64,000 nucleotides of DNA from NCBI RefSeq assembly GCF_023611505.1, contig NZ_CP097843.1:1674001-1738000 (forward strand). Direction: 5' to 3'. This document shows positions 18,638 to 27,701 of the stretch, piece after piece (position 1 is the first letter of the stretch; each line of letters opens with the position of its first letter). Origin of the DNA: Streptococcus oralis (GTDB lineage: Bacteria > Bacillota > Bacilli > Lactobacillales > Streptococcaceae). A program made the position numbers and the translations under genes. Below the pieces are notes generated by a model. It was given only the letters and a program-made list of their open reading frames with translations, was not told where the DNA came from and searched no databases.

Positions 18638-20398
18638 TTATTCTTCTGCTTCGTCTTCTGTAAATTGACTATTGTAGAGATCCGCATAGAAGCCACCTTG
18701 CGCCATCAGCTCCTCGTGATTGCCTTGCTCGATGATATTTCCATCTTTCATGACAAGAATCAAATCTGCATTACGAATCGTTGACAAGCGGTGGGCGATG
18801 ACAAAGGAAGTTCTGCCTTCCATCAAACGGTCCATGGCTTTTTGAATCAGCTCCTCTGTACGTGTGTCGACTGAGGATGTCGCTTCATCCAAAATCAAGA
18901 GCGGTGCATCCTTGAGAAGGGCACGAGCAATGGTCAAGAGCTGTTTTTGTCCAACAGACAAGGTCACGGTGTCATCCAAAACAGTATCGTAGCCATCTGG
19001 CAAAGTCATGATAAAGTGGTGGATTCCCACAGCCTTGCTTGCTTCCATCATTCGTTCATCACTGATGCCCGTTTGATTGTAGATGAGATTTTCTCGAATC
19101 GTTCCTTCAAAGAGCCAAGTATCTTGCAAGACCATTGAAAAGGCATCGTGTACTTCTGAGCGCTTCATATCCTTGGTATCGACACCATCGATACGGATAC
19201 TTCCCTTATCAATCTCATAGAACTTCATCAAAAGATTGACAATGGTTGTCTTACCAGCTCCAGTAGGCCCAACGATAGCGACCTTCTGGCCTGCATGAGC
19301 TGTCGCAGAAAAGTCATGGATGATGGTGCGTTCTGGTGTATAACCAAAGGATACGCGATCAAAGACCACTTCTCCTCTCATGCCAGTCAATTGTCTTTCC
19401 TTATGGGATTCATCCTGCATCTCAGCTTCACCTAGAAATTCAAAGACACGTCCCATGGCTGCACTCGCTTGTTGTAAGCTCGTAATCCCTTGGGCAATCT
19501 GTGACAGGGGTTGGGAGAAGGTCCGTACGTAAACCATAAAGGCTACAATAATCCCTATAGTGATATGCCCTTCTAGAGCAAGCGCAGCCCCAACGATGAT
19601 GACCAAAACATAGCTAAAATTCCCAACAAAGAACATGGCTGGCATCATGATACCAGAGATAAACTGAGATTTCCAGATACTATCATGCAAGTTTTGGTTT
19701 AAACCTGCAAATCTCGCTTTGGAGGTGTCCACTGCGTTGTAGCTAGTCACTACATTGTGGCCAGAGTACATCTCTTCCACATAACCATTGACGGCTGCTA
19801 GATTATTTTGTTGGGCTTTAAAATAACCCTGTGACTTGGCCATAATTACTGAAACCGCCGCAAAACCAACAAACGTAGAAACAACCGTTACCAGAGCTAA
19901 AATCCAGTTCATACTAAACATGGTCACCAAAACAGCAATCAACAAGAAGCTGGCTGAGATAACTGTTCCGAGACTTTGGTTGAGAGATTGCGCCGCCGTA
20001 TCCACATCATTGGTCACACGAGATAGAGTGTCCCCTTGCGAATGACGATCAAAATAGCCAAGGGGCAAACGATTGATCTTTTCAGCGATTGCTGTCCGCA
20101 AGCGTTTTGAAAAATGTTGGATACTTGTTGAAAAGATATAGGCCTGTGTATAGTTAAGGATGGCACCAAATACATAGAGAATCACTAAAAAGCTAGCAAT
20201 ACTTGAAACAGCCTCTAAATCAATTCCTGTCATCAAGCCATCTGAAATCAAGTTAGTAATTTCTTTAATCTTAGTTGGACCATAAACGGTAATGATGCTT
20301 GAAATAACTGCAGCCACAACTGCTATTAGGAGAGGGAGTTGGAGGCCTGCCATATAAGGTTTGCACTGTTCCCAGACCGACACTTTTTTATTTTCCAT
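18638..20398 (-). CDS. ABC exporter half-transporter, catalytic partner, 586 aa
   Basis: A six-helix membrane domain (about 1-330) is fused to a nucleotide-binding domain with Walker A GPTGAGKTT, Walker B LLILDEATSSVD (catalytic Glu present) and H-loop VIAHRLST. The signature reads LSVGQ, not LSGGQ. It pairs with the following gene, whose catalytic residues are degenerate. The start at 20398 has AGGAGG 8 nt upstream and overlaps the partner gene by 11 nt; the longer frame from 20434 lacks a ribosome site. Similar heterodimers (LmrCD, PatAB) expel drugs. Confidence 0.93.
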   Translation of the reverse strand: MENKKVSVWEQCKPYMAGLQLPLLIAVVAAVISSIITVYGPTKIKEITNLISDGLMTGIDLEAVSSIASFLVILYVFGAILNYTQAYIFSTSIQHFSKRLRTAIAEKINRLPLGYFDRHSQGDTLSRVTNDVDTAAQSLNQSLGTVISASFLLIAVLVTMFSMNWILALVTVVSTFVGFAAVSVIMAKSQGYFKAQQNNLAAVNGYVEEMYSGHNVVTSYNAVDTSKARFAGLNQNLHDSIWKSQFISGIMMPAMFFVGNFSYVLVIIVGAALALEGHITIGIIVAFMVYVRTFSQPLSQIAQGITSLQQASAAMGRVFEFLGEAEMQDESHKERQLTGMRGEVVFDRVSFGYTPERTIIHDFSATAHAGQKVAIVGPTGAGKTTIVNLLMKFYEIDKGSIRIDGVDTKDMKRSEVHDAFSMVLQDTWLFEGTIRENLIYNQTGISDERMMEASKAVGIHHFIMTLPDGYDTVLDDTVTLSVGQKQLLTIARALLKDAPLLILDEATSSVDTRTEELIQKAMDRLMEGRTSFVIAHRLSTIRNADLILVMKDGNIIEQGNHEELMAQGGFYADLYNSQFTEDEAEE

Positions 20399-22157
20399 GT
20401 TCCAATTCCTCCTTCGATAGTTGTGAGTAGGCAATTTCTTGGTAGACTTCGTTGGTGGCTAGAAGTTCCTTGTGGGTGCCTTGTCCCACGACTTTTCCTT
20501 GATCCAAGACTAAGATCAGGTCAGCATCCATAATGGTAGAAATCCGCTGCGCTACGATGAGCTTGGTCATGGATTGTGTTTTCTCAGCTAGCTCTTGGCG
20601 TAAGATACGATCCGTCTTGTAGTCCAAGGCTGAGAAGGAGTCATCAAAAATGAGAATCTCTGGTTTACGAGCCAAGGCACGCGCAATGGCCAAACGCTGT
20701 CTTTGACCTCCTGAGAAGTTGGTTCCACCTTGGGCTACTTCTGATGCAAGTCCTGCTTCCTTATCCTCTATGAAGCTTTTAGACTGGGCCATTTCAAGGG
20801 CTTGCCACATAGCAGCTTCGCTTAGAGGAGTTTCTTTGCTTTTGCCAAAGTCCAAGTTCCCCTTGACATCTCCAGAAAAGAGCACAGCTTTTTGAGGAAT
20901 ATAACCAACCTTGTTGCGCAAATCTTCAAAGTCATAGTCTTGAACATTAACTTCGTCCACTAGGATTTCTCCATCTGAAACGTCGTAAAAACGAGGCAAG
21001 AGGTTGACAAGCGTGGACTTACCTGATCCAGTCGATCCAATGAAGGCTACGGTTTGACCCGCTTCTGCTTTGAAAGTGACATGTTCCACGACTGCTTCAG
21101 AATTTTTAGAGTAGCGGAAAGTCACATCACGGAATTCCACTTGTCCTTGAATTGAAGGATCCGCCGTCTGTGCATGACCAGGATTTTCAATAGAAGGATG
21201 CAGATCCAATACTTGATTGATACGTCCTGCCGAAACTAAGGTACGAGGAAGAACGATAAAGAGTGCTCCCATGAGAAGGAAGCCCATCACGACCTGCATA
21301 GCATAGGACATGAAGACCACCATATCACTAAAGAGTGGCAAACGTTCTGCCAAACTTGCGTCGTTGATGATATAGGCACCAATCCAGTAAATGGCTAAAC
21401 TTAGTCCACTTGAAATGGCCATCATGATTGGGTTCATAATCGCCATCAATCGATTGACAAAGAGATTGAGACGTGTCACCTCATCATTGGCTGCTTCAAA
21501 TTTTTCATCTTGGTAATCTTCCGCATTGTATGCACGAACAACTCGAATCCCAGTCAAGCTTTCACGAGTGATGCTATTGAGTTTATCTGTCAATTTTTGG
21601 ATGACAGATTGTTTTGGAAAGGCCAGAGTCATGAGAATAGTGGTCATCAAGACATTCACAATAACAGCCACAACCACTGCCCAGAGCCAGTATTCCGACT
21701 TCCCAAGGATTTTTCCAATGGCCCAGATGGCCATGATAGGCCCACGAGTCACTACCTGTAAGCCCATAGTAAAGAGCATCTGAATCTGAGTGATATCATT
21801 GGTCGTCCGAGTCAAAAGACTTGGGATTGAAAAACGTTTGATCTCTGTCTGCGAAAAATCCAAAACCTGATGAAATACATCAGTGCGTAGATGGGTTGTA
21901 TAGGATGCTGCAACGCGAGCGGCAAAGAAACCAACCATAACAGATGAAAAGAAAGCCAATAAAGACAAACCAATCATCTTCGCAGCTGGTGACCAGAGTG
22001 CATCCAACTGCGTTCCAGACGTTCCAAGTAACTCTGTAATTTGTGAAATGTAGGTCGGTACCTCTAACTCGAGATAGACCGAGAAACAAGTGAAAAGAAT
22101 CGCGAGGACAATCATCCCCCACTCTTTTCCTGTAATACGTTTAGCGAGTTTCTTCAT
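20388..22157 (-). CDS. ABC exporter half-transporter, degenerate partner, 589 aa
   Basis: Six membrane helices, then a nucleotide-binding domain with Walker A GSTGSGKST and signature FSGGQRQRLAIARAL. Two key residues are replaced: the catalytic Glu after Walker B is Asp (ILIFDDSFSALD) and the H-loop His is Gln (LIVAQRIST). This marks the non-hydrolysing site of asymmetric heterodimeric exporters such as TM287/288 and LmrCD. It overlaps the MarR gene by 17 nt and the partner by 11 nt, so the three genes form one tight operon. Confidence 0.93.
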   Translation of the reverse strand: MKKLAKRITGKEWGMIVLAILFTCFSVYLELEVPTYISQITELLGTSGTQLDALWSPAAKMIGLSLLAFFSSVMVGFFAARVAASYTTHLRTDVFHQVLDFSQTEIKRFSIPSLLTRTTNDITQIQMLFTMGLQVVTRGPIMAIWAIGKILGKSEYWLWAVVVAVIVNVLMTTILMTLAFPKQSVIQKLTDKLNSITRESLTGIRVVRAYNAEDYQDEKFEAANDEVTRLNLFVNRLMAIMNPIMMAISSGLSLAIYWIGAYIINDASLAERLPLFSDMVVFMSYAMQVVMGFLLMGALFIVLPRTLVSAGRINQVLDLHPSIENPGHAQTADPSIQGQVEFRDVTFRYSKNSEAVVEHVTFKAEAGQTVAFIGSTGSGKSTLVNLLPRFYDVSDGEILVDEVNVQDYDFEDLRNKVGYIPQKAVLFSGDVKGNLDFGKSKETPLSEAAMWQALEMAQSKSFIEDKEAGLASEVAQGGTNFSGGQRQRLAIARALARKPEILIFDDSFSALDYKTDRILRQELAEKTQSMTKLIVAQRISTIMDADLILVLDQGKVVGQGTHKELLATNEVYQEIAYSQLSKEELEHGK

Positions 22158-22602
22158 TCTCTCCTCCTATCTTCTCAACATTTTCTTGCAACTGACCGAG
22201 GACCTTTTCAAAAATTGCCAAGTCCGACTTTGAAACCCCGTCTAGCAGACTCTGATCAATCCGATCAAAAAATGCCTTAACTTCTTGCATCTGAGATCGT
22301 GATTTGTCAGTCAAACGAACAAATTTTGCTCGTTTATCACTTGGACTGGCCTCTAGCTCAACCAAACCATTTTGCACCATGCGCTTGACTAAATTACTCG
22401 CCACAGATTTGGTAATATTGAGTTCCTGCTCGATATCTTTAATCAGAACCAGTTCCTCTTTTTGCTCACAATGATCTAAAAAACGCAGAACTTGCCCTTG
22501 CGGTCCACCCATAAATTCAATGCCGCAACGCTTGGCTTCTTTCTGTACCATCAGGTGAACCTGGTGCCCAAAGCGTTTAAAAATCAACATCGGCTTGTCC
22601 AT
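22141..22602 (-). CDS. MarR-family transcriptional regulator, 153 aa
   Basis: A winged-helix MarR domain with recognition region ELNITKSVASNLVKRMVQNGLVE and wing ASPSDKRAKFVRLTDKS. It is the first gene of the ABC exporter operon, and three copies of a palindromic site stand just upstream. It is therefore very probably the autorepressor of the exporter, released by a small-molecule ligand. RBS AAGGAG precedes the ATG. Confidence 0.93.
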   Translation of the reverse strand: MDKPMLIFKRFGHQVHLMVQKEAKRCGIEFMGGPQGQVLRFLDHCEQKEELVLIKDIEQELNITKSVASNLVKRMVQNGLVELEASPSDKRAKFVRLTDKSRSQMQEVKAFFDRIDQSLLDGVSKSDLAIFEKVLGQLQENVEKIGGENEETR

Positions 22603-22629
22603 GATTGCTCCTTTCTCACGATTGAATAT

Positions 22630-22716
22630 AGTTCTCAGGAGAACTAATTAAGTTTCCATGAGAACTATTTTATCACTTTCAGAAGAGATGTCAAGAAAAA
22701 AGTTTCCTAGAGAACT
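22630..22716. promoter_or_regulatory. Three copies of the putative MarR operator
   Basis: AGTTCTCAGGAGAACT (22630-22645), AGTTTCCATGAGAACT (22651-22666) and AGTTTCCTAGAGAACT (22701-22716). The first is a perfect palindrome, 28 bp upstream of the MarR start. The second begins 21 bp later (two helical turns) and the third 50 bp later, near the divergent promoter. Confidence 0.75.
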
Positions 22717-22729
22717 ATTTTAGTCTGAA

Positions 22730-22758
22730 TTGACATTGGAGAATATTTTCTCTATAAT
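22730..22758 (+). promoter_or_regulatory. Consensus promoter of the divergent membrane-protein gene
   Basis: TTGACA (22730-22735), 17 nt, TATAAT (22753-22758). It begins 14 bp after the third MarR site. Confidence 0.85.
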
Positions 22759-22816
22759 AAGCACTAGCTACCGTGGATAGGAATCCATTCACTTGATGAA
22801 GGGAGAAAACGTTCAA

Positions 22817-23485
22817 ATGAAACCAGAAGAACAAAAAGTTTTAGGGATTTTAGCAACCATTTTTGGAGCCATCGCACTTTTAGGGTCCTGGATCCCGTTT
22901 ATTAACTATCTATCGTTTTTCATCGCTATTGTCGCGTTGATCTTAGGTATTATCGGACTTATTGCCAATCTCAAAAAACGGAAAACAATGGCCATTATCG
23001 GAACATCTCTCGCAGTTGCTTCTGTTGTACTTTTCTTTACGACCCAGATACTGTACGCTAATGTCTACAAAGATTTTATCAGAGAGTTTAACCGTTCCTA
23101 TAGAGAAGCTAGCTCCTCAATGGAACGCGACTTGACAGATGATACCATTGATTCACTCCCCGAAGATGAGGAAGAAGACGATACCTTCACTTGGACACAA
23201 GAACAGTTCGACGCTTTAATTGAAGGTGACCTTGATAACAAAGGAAAAGGTGGTACCAACTACAAGGATATTATCAAAAAACACGGACTGCCAGACTCCG
23301 AGTTTGATTCCACTATTGAGGGCTACGACACAAAGAAAATTACCTATATTGGCATTGATGATAGAATCAAAACCGTTACTCTAACCTTTGTAAAACAGGA
23401 TAATGGTCAACTCTTACTAGTTCATAAAATAGCTGTAGGCCTAGGAGAAAGCCAGCAGCAAAGAGATTCTGGAACCAGAATCTAA
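22817..23485 (+). CDS. DUF4190-like membrane protein with extracellular domain, 222 aa
   Basis: Three hydrophobic stretches in residues 8-85 (GILATIFGAIALLGSWIPF; FFIAIVALILGIIGLIANL; IIGTSLAVASVVLFFTTQI) with a KKRK loop resemble the DUF4190 membrane module. An acidic linker (LPEDEEEDD) and a C-terminal domain (about 125-222) like the small SmpA/BamE-type 'YKDIIKKHGLPD' folds seen in Gram-positive lipoproteins follow. I set the start at 22817 behind AAGGGAG; in-frame TTG/ATG codons at 22793-22796 are possible. Transcribed divergently from the MarR-exporter operon. Function unknown. Confidence 0.82.
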   Translation: MKPEEQKVLGILATIFGAIALLGSWIPFINYLSFFIAIVALILGIIGLIANLKKRKTMAIIGTSLAVASVVLFFTTQILYANVYKDFIREFNRSYREASSSMERDLTDDTIDSLPEDEEEDDTFTWTQEQFDALIEGDLDNKGKGGTNYKDIIKKHGLPDSEFDSTIEGYDTKKITYIGIDDRIKTVTLTFVKQDNGQLLLVHKIAVGLGESQQQRDSGTRI

Positions 23486-23494
23486 TCTCAAATA

Positions 23495-23530
23495 TAAAAA
23501 GCGAACAGCTAGCAAGTCTGTTCGCTTTTT
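23495..23530. terminator. Bidirectional terminator
   Basis: AAAAGCGAACAG, 9-nt loop, CTGTTCGCTTTT with A and T tracts on the two sides. It serves the membrane-protein gene (+) and yebC (-). Confidence 0.88.
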
Positions 23531-23532
23531 TA

Positions 23533-24249
23533 TTAGAATCCATCAACATTTGTGTAGATCTTTTGGACGTCCTCATCATCCTCAAGAACGCTGTAAAGTT
23601 TTTCAAAGGTTTCCAAATCTTCACCTGACAACTCAACTTCTGACTGAGGAATCATTTCCAGTTCAGTAACTTGGAATTCTTCGACACCTGACTCACGAAG
23701 GACAACGATAGCCTTGTGAAGGTCAGTTGGAGCTGTGTAAACAGTGATTGTTCCTTCTTCTGCTTCTACATCATCCACATCAATGTCTGCTTCAAGCAAA
23801 AGCTCAAAGATAGCATCCGCATCATCACCAGCAAATACGATAACACCCTTGTTGTCAAAGAGGTAAGAAACAGAACCTGAAGCTCCCATGTTACCGCCAT
23901 TTTTACCAAAAGCAGCACGAACGTTCGCAGCTGTACGGTTGACGTTTGAAGTCAAGGTATCCACAATCAGCATAGAACCATTTGGTCCAAATCCTTCGTA
24001 ACGTCCTTCTGTAAAGGTTTCGTCTGTGTTTCCTTTTGCCTTATCGATAGCCTTATCAATAACGTGTTTTGGCACCTGCGCTTGTTTAGCACGATCGATA
24101 ACGAATTTCAAAGCAGTGTTTGATTCTGGATCTGGTTCCCCTTTTTTAGCTGCTACATAGATTTCTACACCAAATTTTGCATACACTTTAGAGTTAGCTC
24201 CATCTTTAGCCGTTTTCTTGGCTACGATATTGGCCCATTTACGTCCCAT
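23533..24249 (-). CDS. YebC/PmpR-family protein, 238 aa
   Basis: Starts [27 protein letters not shown] and contains [27 protein letters not shown] and [26 protein letters not shown], as in the YebC/TACO1 family. Length is normal for the streptococcal form. Members were described as DNA-binding regulators, and more recently some act in translation of proline-rich stretches. Single gene. Confidence 0.95.
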   Translation of the reverse strand: MGRKWANIVAKKTAKDGANSKVYAKFGVEIYVAAKKGEPDPESNTALKFVIDRAKQAQVPKHVIDKAIDKAKGNTDETFTEGRYEGFGPNGSMLIVDTLTSNVNRTAANVRAAFGKNGGNMGASGSVSYLFDNKGVIVFAGDDADAIFELLLEADIDVDDVEAEEGTITVYTAPTDLHKAIVVLRESGVEEFQVTELEMIPQSEVELSGEDLETFEKLYSVLEDDEDVQKIYTNVDGF

Positions 24250-24345
24250 TAGGAATCTCCTTTTTTCACATTTTAATCTTTCTTATTATAACACAAGTCT
24301 AGCTGATTTTCACTAGAGGAAATGGATTTTCTTTTGCAAAGCAAG

Positions 24346-25716
24346 CTAGGATTTCCCTCCGACTGCCACGATTTTCTTGCCTTCTTTTATCCAAGGGTGT
24401 CGGGAAAGGGAGAAGTAAAGTTGGACAGTCATCACAACCCAGAGTAGCGGTTCACAGAGAATAACACCTGTGTAGCCTGTCCAAGGAATAATCCAAGCTA
24501 CGAAAATAATTTTTCCAAACAACTCGATAAAGCTAGATACGAGGGGCAAAAGTTTTTGGCCTAGTCCCTGCAAGCTATTTCTATAAATCAATAAAAGACT
24601 TAAAAATGGATAAAATACAGAACTGATACGTAAGTACAAGGTCCCGTTTTCTACCAAGTAGCTGTCTGTCGAACTTGCTAGGAAAGAAACTAGGCTAGGA
24701 CTGGCAAAAAATAGGAAAATACAGGCAAGGGCTGCCCAAGACATACTCAAATAGCTCCCTAAACGAAGACCTTGGACAATACGTTCGGGACGTTTCGCTC
24801 CAAAGTTTTGAGAGATAAAAGTCGTCATCGATGCTGAAATAGCTGTCATTGGTAATAAGGCAAAGGCCATGATTCGCCGTGCTGCCGTTTGAGCACTGAT
24901 AATGACTGCACCAAAACTATTGACAGAGGATTGCAAAATGACACTTCCGATAGAGACGATTGACCCCATCAGACCCATGGCTAGTCCCTGCTCCAAGAGA
25001 TCCACATAGAGAGTCTTATTCCATTTGAAATGTTTGAGACCCGGAAGAATCTCTGGAACACTCTTACGAATATAAAAATAACAGAGGATTGCTGACAAAC
25101 CCTGCGAGATAATGGTTGCAAGACCCGCAGACTGAACTCCCAGATGCAGTTGCGTAATAAAATATAAATCCAAGATCACATTAACGATAGCTGAAAAGAT
25201 AAGAAAAGCAAGAGCCGCAAGGCTATCGCCAATCGAGCGCAGTAAGCCTGCAAAAAGATTGTAAGCAAAACTAACCCCTACACAGGTAACAATCATGGAG
25301 ATGTACTCATAGGATTGAGGAAGGATTTCTACAGGTGTCTCTAAATATTGCAAGAGTGGATAAAGACCGAAGAAGCCTATCAGCATGACAAGAGCACTCA
25401 GGATGGCACCCAGAATCCAAGTTGCTGCAACAGCTTCTTTAATCTTAGCAAAATTACGAGCACCGTAAAGACGAGCGATGACAACTCCCATCCCATTTCC
25501 AACTCCGAGGGCAAAGCCGATAATCAGATCAAAGATAGCCGTCGTTGCTCCTACTGCTGCTAGGGATTCTTGTCCAAGGAACCGCCCTACAATCAAGACG
25601 TCAGCTGTATTATATAGTTGTTGGAAGATATTGGACAACAGAATTGGAAGGGCGAAGCTCAAAAGTGAGGGAAGAATGGAGCCATGAATCAGGTCCACTG
25701 TTCGTTTTTTATTCAT
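24346..25716 (-). CDS. MATE-family efflux transporter, 456 aa
   Basis: Twelve hydrophobic segments with the two MATE repeats: LLSFALPILLSNIFQQLYNTADVLIVGRFLG in the first half and VDLLEQGLAMGLMGSIVSIGSVILQ in the second. It is a cation-coupled exporter of drugs or metabolites. It is of the MepA/NorM-like type rather than DinF. The TATAAT of its promoter ends six bases before the ATG and there is no ribosome site, so the mRNA looks leaderless. Confidence 0.93.
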   Translation of the reverse strand: MNKKRTVDLIHGSILPSLLSFALPILLSNIFQQLYNTADVLIVGRFLGQESLAAVGATTAIFDLIIGFALGVGNGMGVVIARLYGARNFAKIKEAVAATWILGAILSALVMLIGFFGLYPLLQYLETPVEILPQSYEYISMIVTCVGVSFAYNLFAGLLRSIGDSLAALAFLIFSAIVNVILDLYFITQLHLGVQSAGLATIISQGLSAILCYFYIRKSVPEILPGLKHFKWNKTLYVDLLEQGLAMGLMGSIVSIGSVILQSSVNSFGAVIISAQTAARRIMAFALLPMTAISASMTTFISQNFGAKRPERIVQGLRLGSYLSMSWAALACIFLFFASPSLVSFLASSTDSYLVENGTLYLRISSVFYPFLSLLLIYRNSLQGLGQKLLPLVSSFIELFGKIIFVAWIIPWTGYTGVILCEPLLWVVMTVQLYFSLSRHPWIKEGKKIVAVGGKS

Positions 25717-25722
25717 AAAGAT

Positions 25723-25751
25723 ATTATATCAGCTTTCCAGAGGACCGACAA
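25723..25751 (-). promoter_or_regulatory. Promoter of the MATE gene (leaderless)
   Basis: Minus-strand TTGTCG (25746-25751), 17 nt, TATAAT (25723-25728). The ATG begins at 25716, where transcription should start. Confidence 0.6.
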
Positions 25752-25777
25752 GATTCTTTAACGAATCCTGAAATCAA

Positions 25778-25806
25778 TTGCTTACAGAGAGACAATTTGC
25801 TATAAT
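25778..25806 (+). promoter_or_regulatory. Promoter of the GNAT gene
   Basis: TTGCTT (25778-25783), 17 nt, TATAAT (25801-25806), 20 nt before the ATG at 25826. Confidence 0.75.
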
Positions 25807-25825
25807 CAAGAAAAGGAGGTCATTT

Positions 25826-26380
25826 ATGAGTTTGACCAGTCAATTAATAACCGATGTGTTTCCAGATCTTGATAAAGTTGAAAAGCTAAATAACGAAGCT
25901 TTCCCCGAGGAAGAACGAGTCCCTCTTTCTGAGTTTTTGCGCTATCAGGACCGAGATGACGCCCACTTTTTTGCTTTTTATAACGAAGAAGAATTTGTTG
26001 GCTTTGCTTTTGCCATCTCCAACCAAAATGCCTTCTATATTAGCTTTTTTGCCATCATGCCTCACTTAAGAAGTCACGGGTACGGGAAGGAAATTATCGA
26101 CAAACTAACTGATTTTTACCAGCGGACCATGTTGCTTGAAGTGGAGCGATTGGATGAAGAATGCGATAACTTGGAACAAAGAAAAGCTCGTATGAGCTTC
26201 TATCAACAAAATGGCTTTAAAACAGCTAACGCTTTTCTAGAGTATGATGGCTTGAGTTTTGAAATTCTCTACCGCGGTGACCATTTCGACGAGGAAGCCT
26301 ATCGCGACATCTTCCAAAAATTACAAGATGAACATTATTTTGACTTTCATATTAAATACAGACGCTTTAGTGATCATTAG
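25826..26380 (+). CDS. GNAT-family acetyltransferase, 184 aa
   Basis: A GNAT fold with the acetyl-CoA loop at AIMPHLRSHGYGKEII (consensus Q/RxxGxG/A) and the later FYQQNGFKTAN segment. The start at 25826 follows AAAGGAGG; an in-frame codon at 25778 lies inside the promoter and is excluded. The substrate is unknown. It is convergent with recA, where pneumococci have dinF. Confidence 0.9.
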   Translation: MSLTSQLITDVFPDLDKVEKLNNEAFPEEERVPLSEFLRYQDRDDAHFFAFYNEEEFVGFAFAISNQNAFYISFFAIMPHLRSHGYGKEIIDKLTDFYQRTMLLEVERLDEECDNLEQRKARMSFYQQNGFKTANAFLEYDGLSFEILYRGDHFDEEAYRDIFQKLQDEHYFDFHIKYRRFSDH

Positions 26381-26419
26381 TTGTTTCAAGGAAGAGAAGT
26401 CTAATGAACTTTCTCACGA

Positions 26420-26467
26420 TAAAACGCATAATATCAAGGTTATAAATACCTGATATTATGCGTTTTT
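26420..26467. terminator. Bidirectional terminator between GNAT and recA
   Basis: AAACGCATAATATCA pairs with TGATATTATGCGTTT (15-bp stem), flanked by A and T runs. It ends both the acetyltransferase and the recA transcripts. Confidence 0.88.
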
Positions 26468-26498
26468 ATAATTTTGAAATCTTTCCCTAGTTTTATCT

Positions 26499-27647
26499 TT
26501 AATCTTCAATTTCGATTTCAAGTCCATCGCCTAGGTCAAGCGTTACTTCTTGGTTAGGTGCTAGATCTTCTGCGACAGAAGTAAGAACGGTTCCCTCTTC
26601 ATCTTCAATCAAACCGTATTGAACACGAACCTGATGGTCAATCTCATCAAAAATCTCTGGGTGATCTGCCAAGTATTTCTTAGCATTTTCAGATCCTTGC
26701 CCAATCTTTTCACCCTTGTAAGAGTACCATGCTCCTGCTTTTTGGATAATATCGAGATCACTTGCAATCTTCAAGAGCTCACCGGTCTTAGAAATCCCTT
26801 CTCCGTACATGATTTCAACGAAGGCTTCCTTAAACGGTGGAGCTACCTTGTTTTTCACGACCTTGATTTTGGTTTCCTTACCAACATTGGTATCTTTTTG
26901 GTCACCAGTTCCTTTGATTTGTGTGCTTCCACGAACATCCAAACGGACTGAAGCGTAGAATTTCAGAGCACGTCCACCAGGTGTTGTTTCTGGATTTCCA
27001 AACATGACCCCAACTTTTTCACGCAATTGGTTGATAAAGATGGCAATTGTTTTGGTCTTATTGATAGAAGCACCAAGTTTGCGCATGGCCTGGCTCATCA
27101 TACGAGCCTGCAAACCAACGTGGCTGTCTCCAATATCCCCATCGATTTCTGCACGTGGTACAAGGGCCGCAACTGAGTCAATAACGACGAGGTCAACTGC
27201 ACCTGAGTCAATCAATTTTCCTGCAATTTCAAGGCCTTGCTCACCTGAGTCTGGCTGTGACAAGAGTAACTCATCAATGTTCACACCAAGGGCTGCAGCA
27301 TAGGCTGGGTCAAGAGCATGTTCCGCATCGATAAAGGCAGCGATACCGCCTTCTTTCTGTGCTTGCGCGACAGCGTGAAGGGCAACCGTTGTCTTACCAG
27401 AAGACTCTGGCCCGTAGATTTCGATGATACGTCCCTTAGGATAACCACCTGAACCAAGAGCAATGTCAAGAGCCAAGGACCCTGAACTCATGACTTGCAC
27501 TTTTTGCTCCGCACGCTCGCCCAAACGCATGATTGAGCCTTTACCAAAGTCTTTCTCAATCAATTTAAGAGCATCGTTCAAGGCTTTTTCACGATCCGCT
27601 CCAAACTTTTTTGAAATTTCATCTAATTTTTTTGGTTTTTTCGCCAT
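26499..27647 (-). CDS. recA: Recombinase A, 382 aa
   Basis: Homologous recombination and SOS co-protease. Walker [10 protein letters not shown], Walker B-type [18 protein letters not shown]-binding loop L1 [25 protein letters not shown], and the acidic C terminus. Also essential for natural transformation. It lies 54 nt after cinA, so it belongs to the competence-induced cinA-recA unit. The usual dinF-lytA continuation of pneumococci is absent. Confidence 0.99.
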   Translation of the reverse strand: MAKKPKKLDEISKKFGADREKALNDALKLIEKDFGKGSIMRLGERAEQKVQVMSSGSLALDIALGSGGYPKGRIIEIYGPESSGKTTVALHAVAQAQKEGGIAAFIDAEHALDPAYAAALGVNIDELLLSQPDSGEQGLEIAGKLIDSGAVDLVVIDSVAALVPRAEIDGDIGDSHVGLQARMMSQAMRKLGASINKTKTIAIFINQLREKVGVMFGNPETTPGGRALKFYASVRLDVRGSTQIKGTGDQKDTNVGKETKIKVVKNKVAPPFKEAFVEIMYGEGISKTGELLKIASDLDIIQKAGAWYSYKGEKIGQGSENAKKYLADHPEIFDEIDHQVRVQYGLIEDEEGTVLTSVAEDLAPNQEVTLDLGDGLEIEIED

Positions 27648-27701
27648 TCTGTTCTCCTATATTCTACTGGTCCTTAGACCTATCTACTATTATATCAAAA
27701 G

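Noticed and set aside
24346..25716. MATE gene as dinF of the competence operon
   Set aside because: It is separated from recA by a convergent gene and a bidirectional terminator, has its own promoter, and its sequence is of MepA/NorM type.
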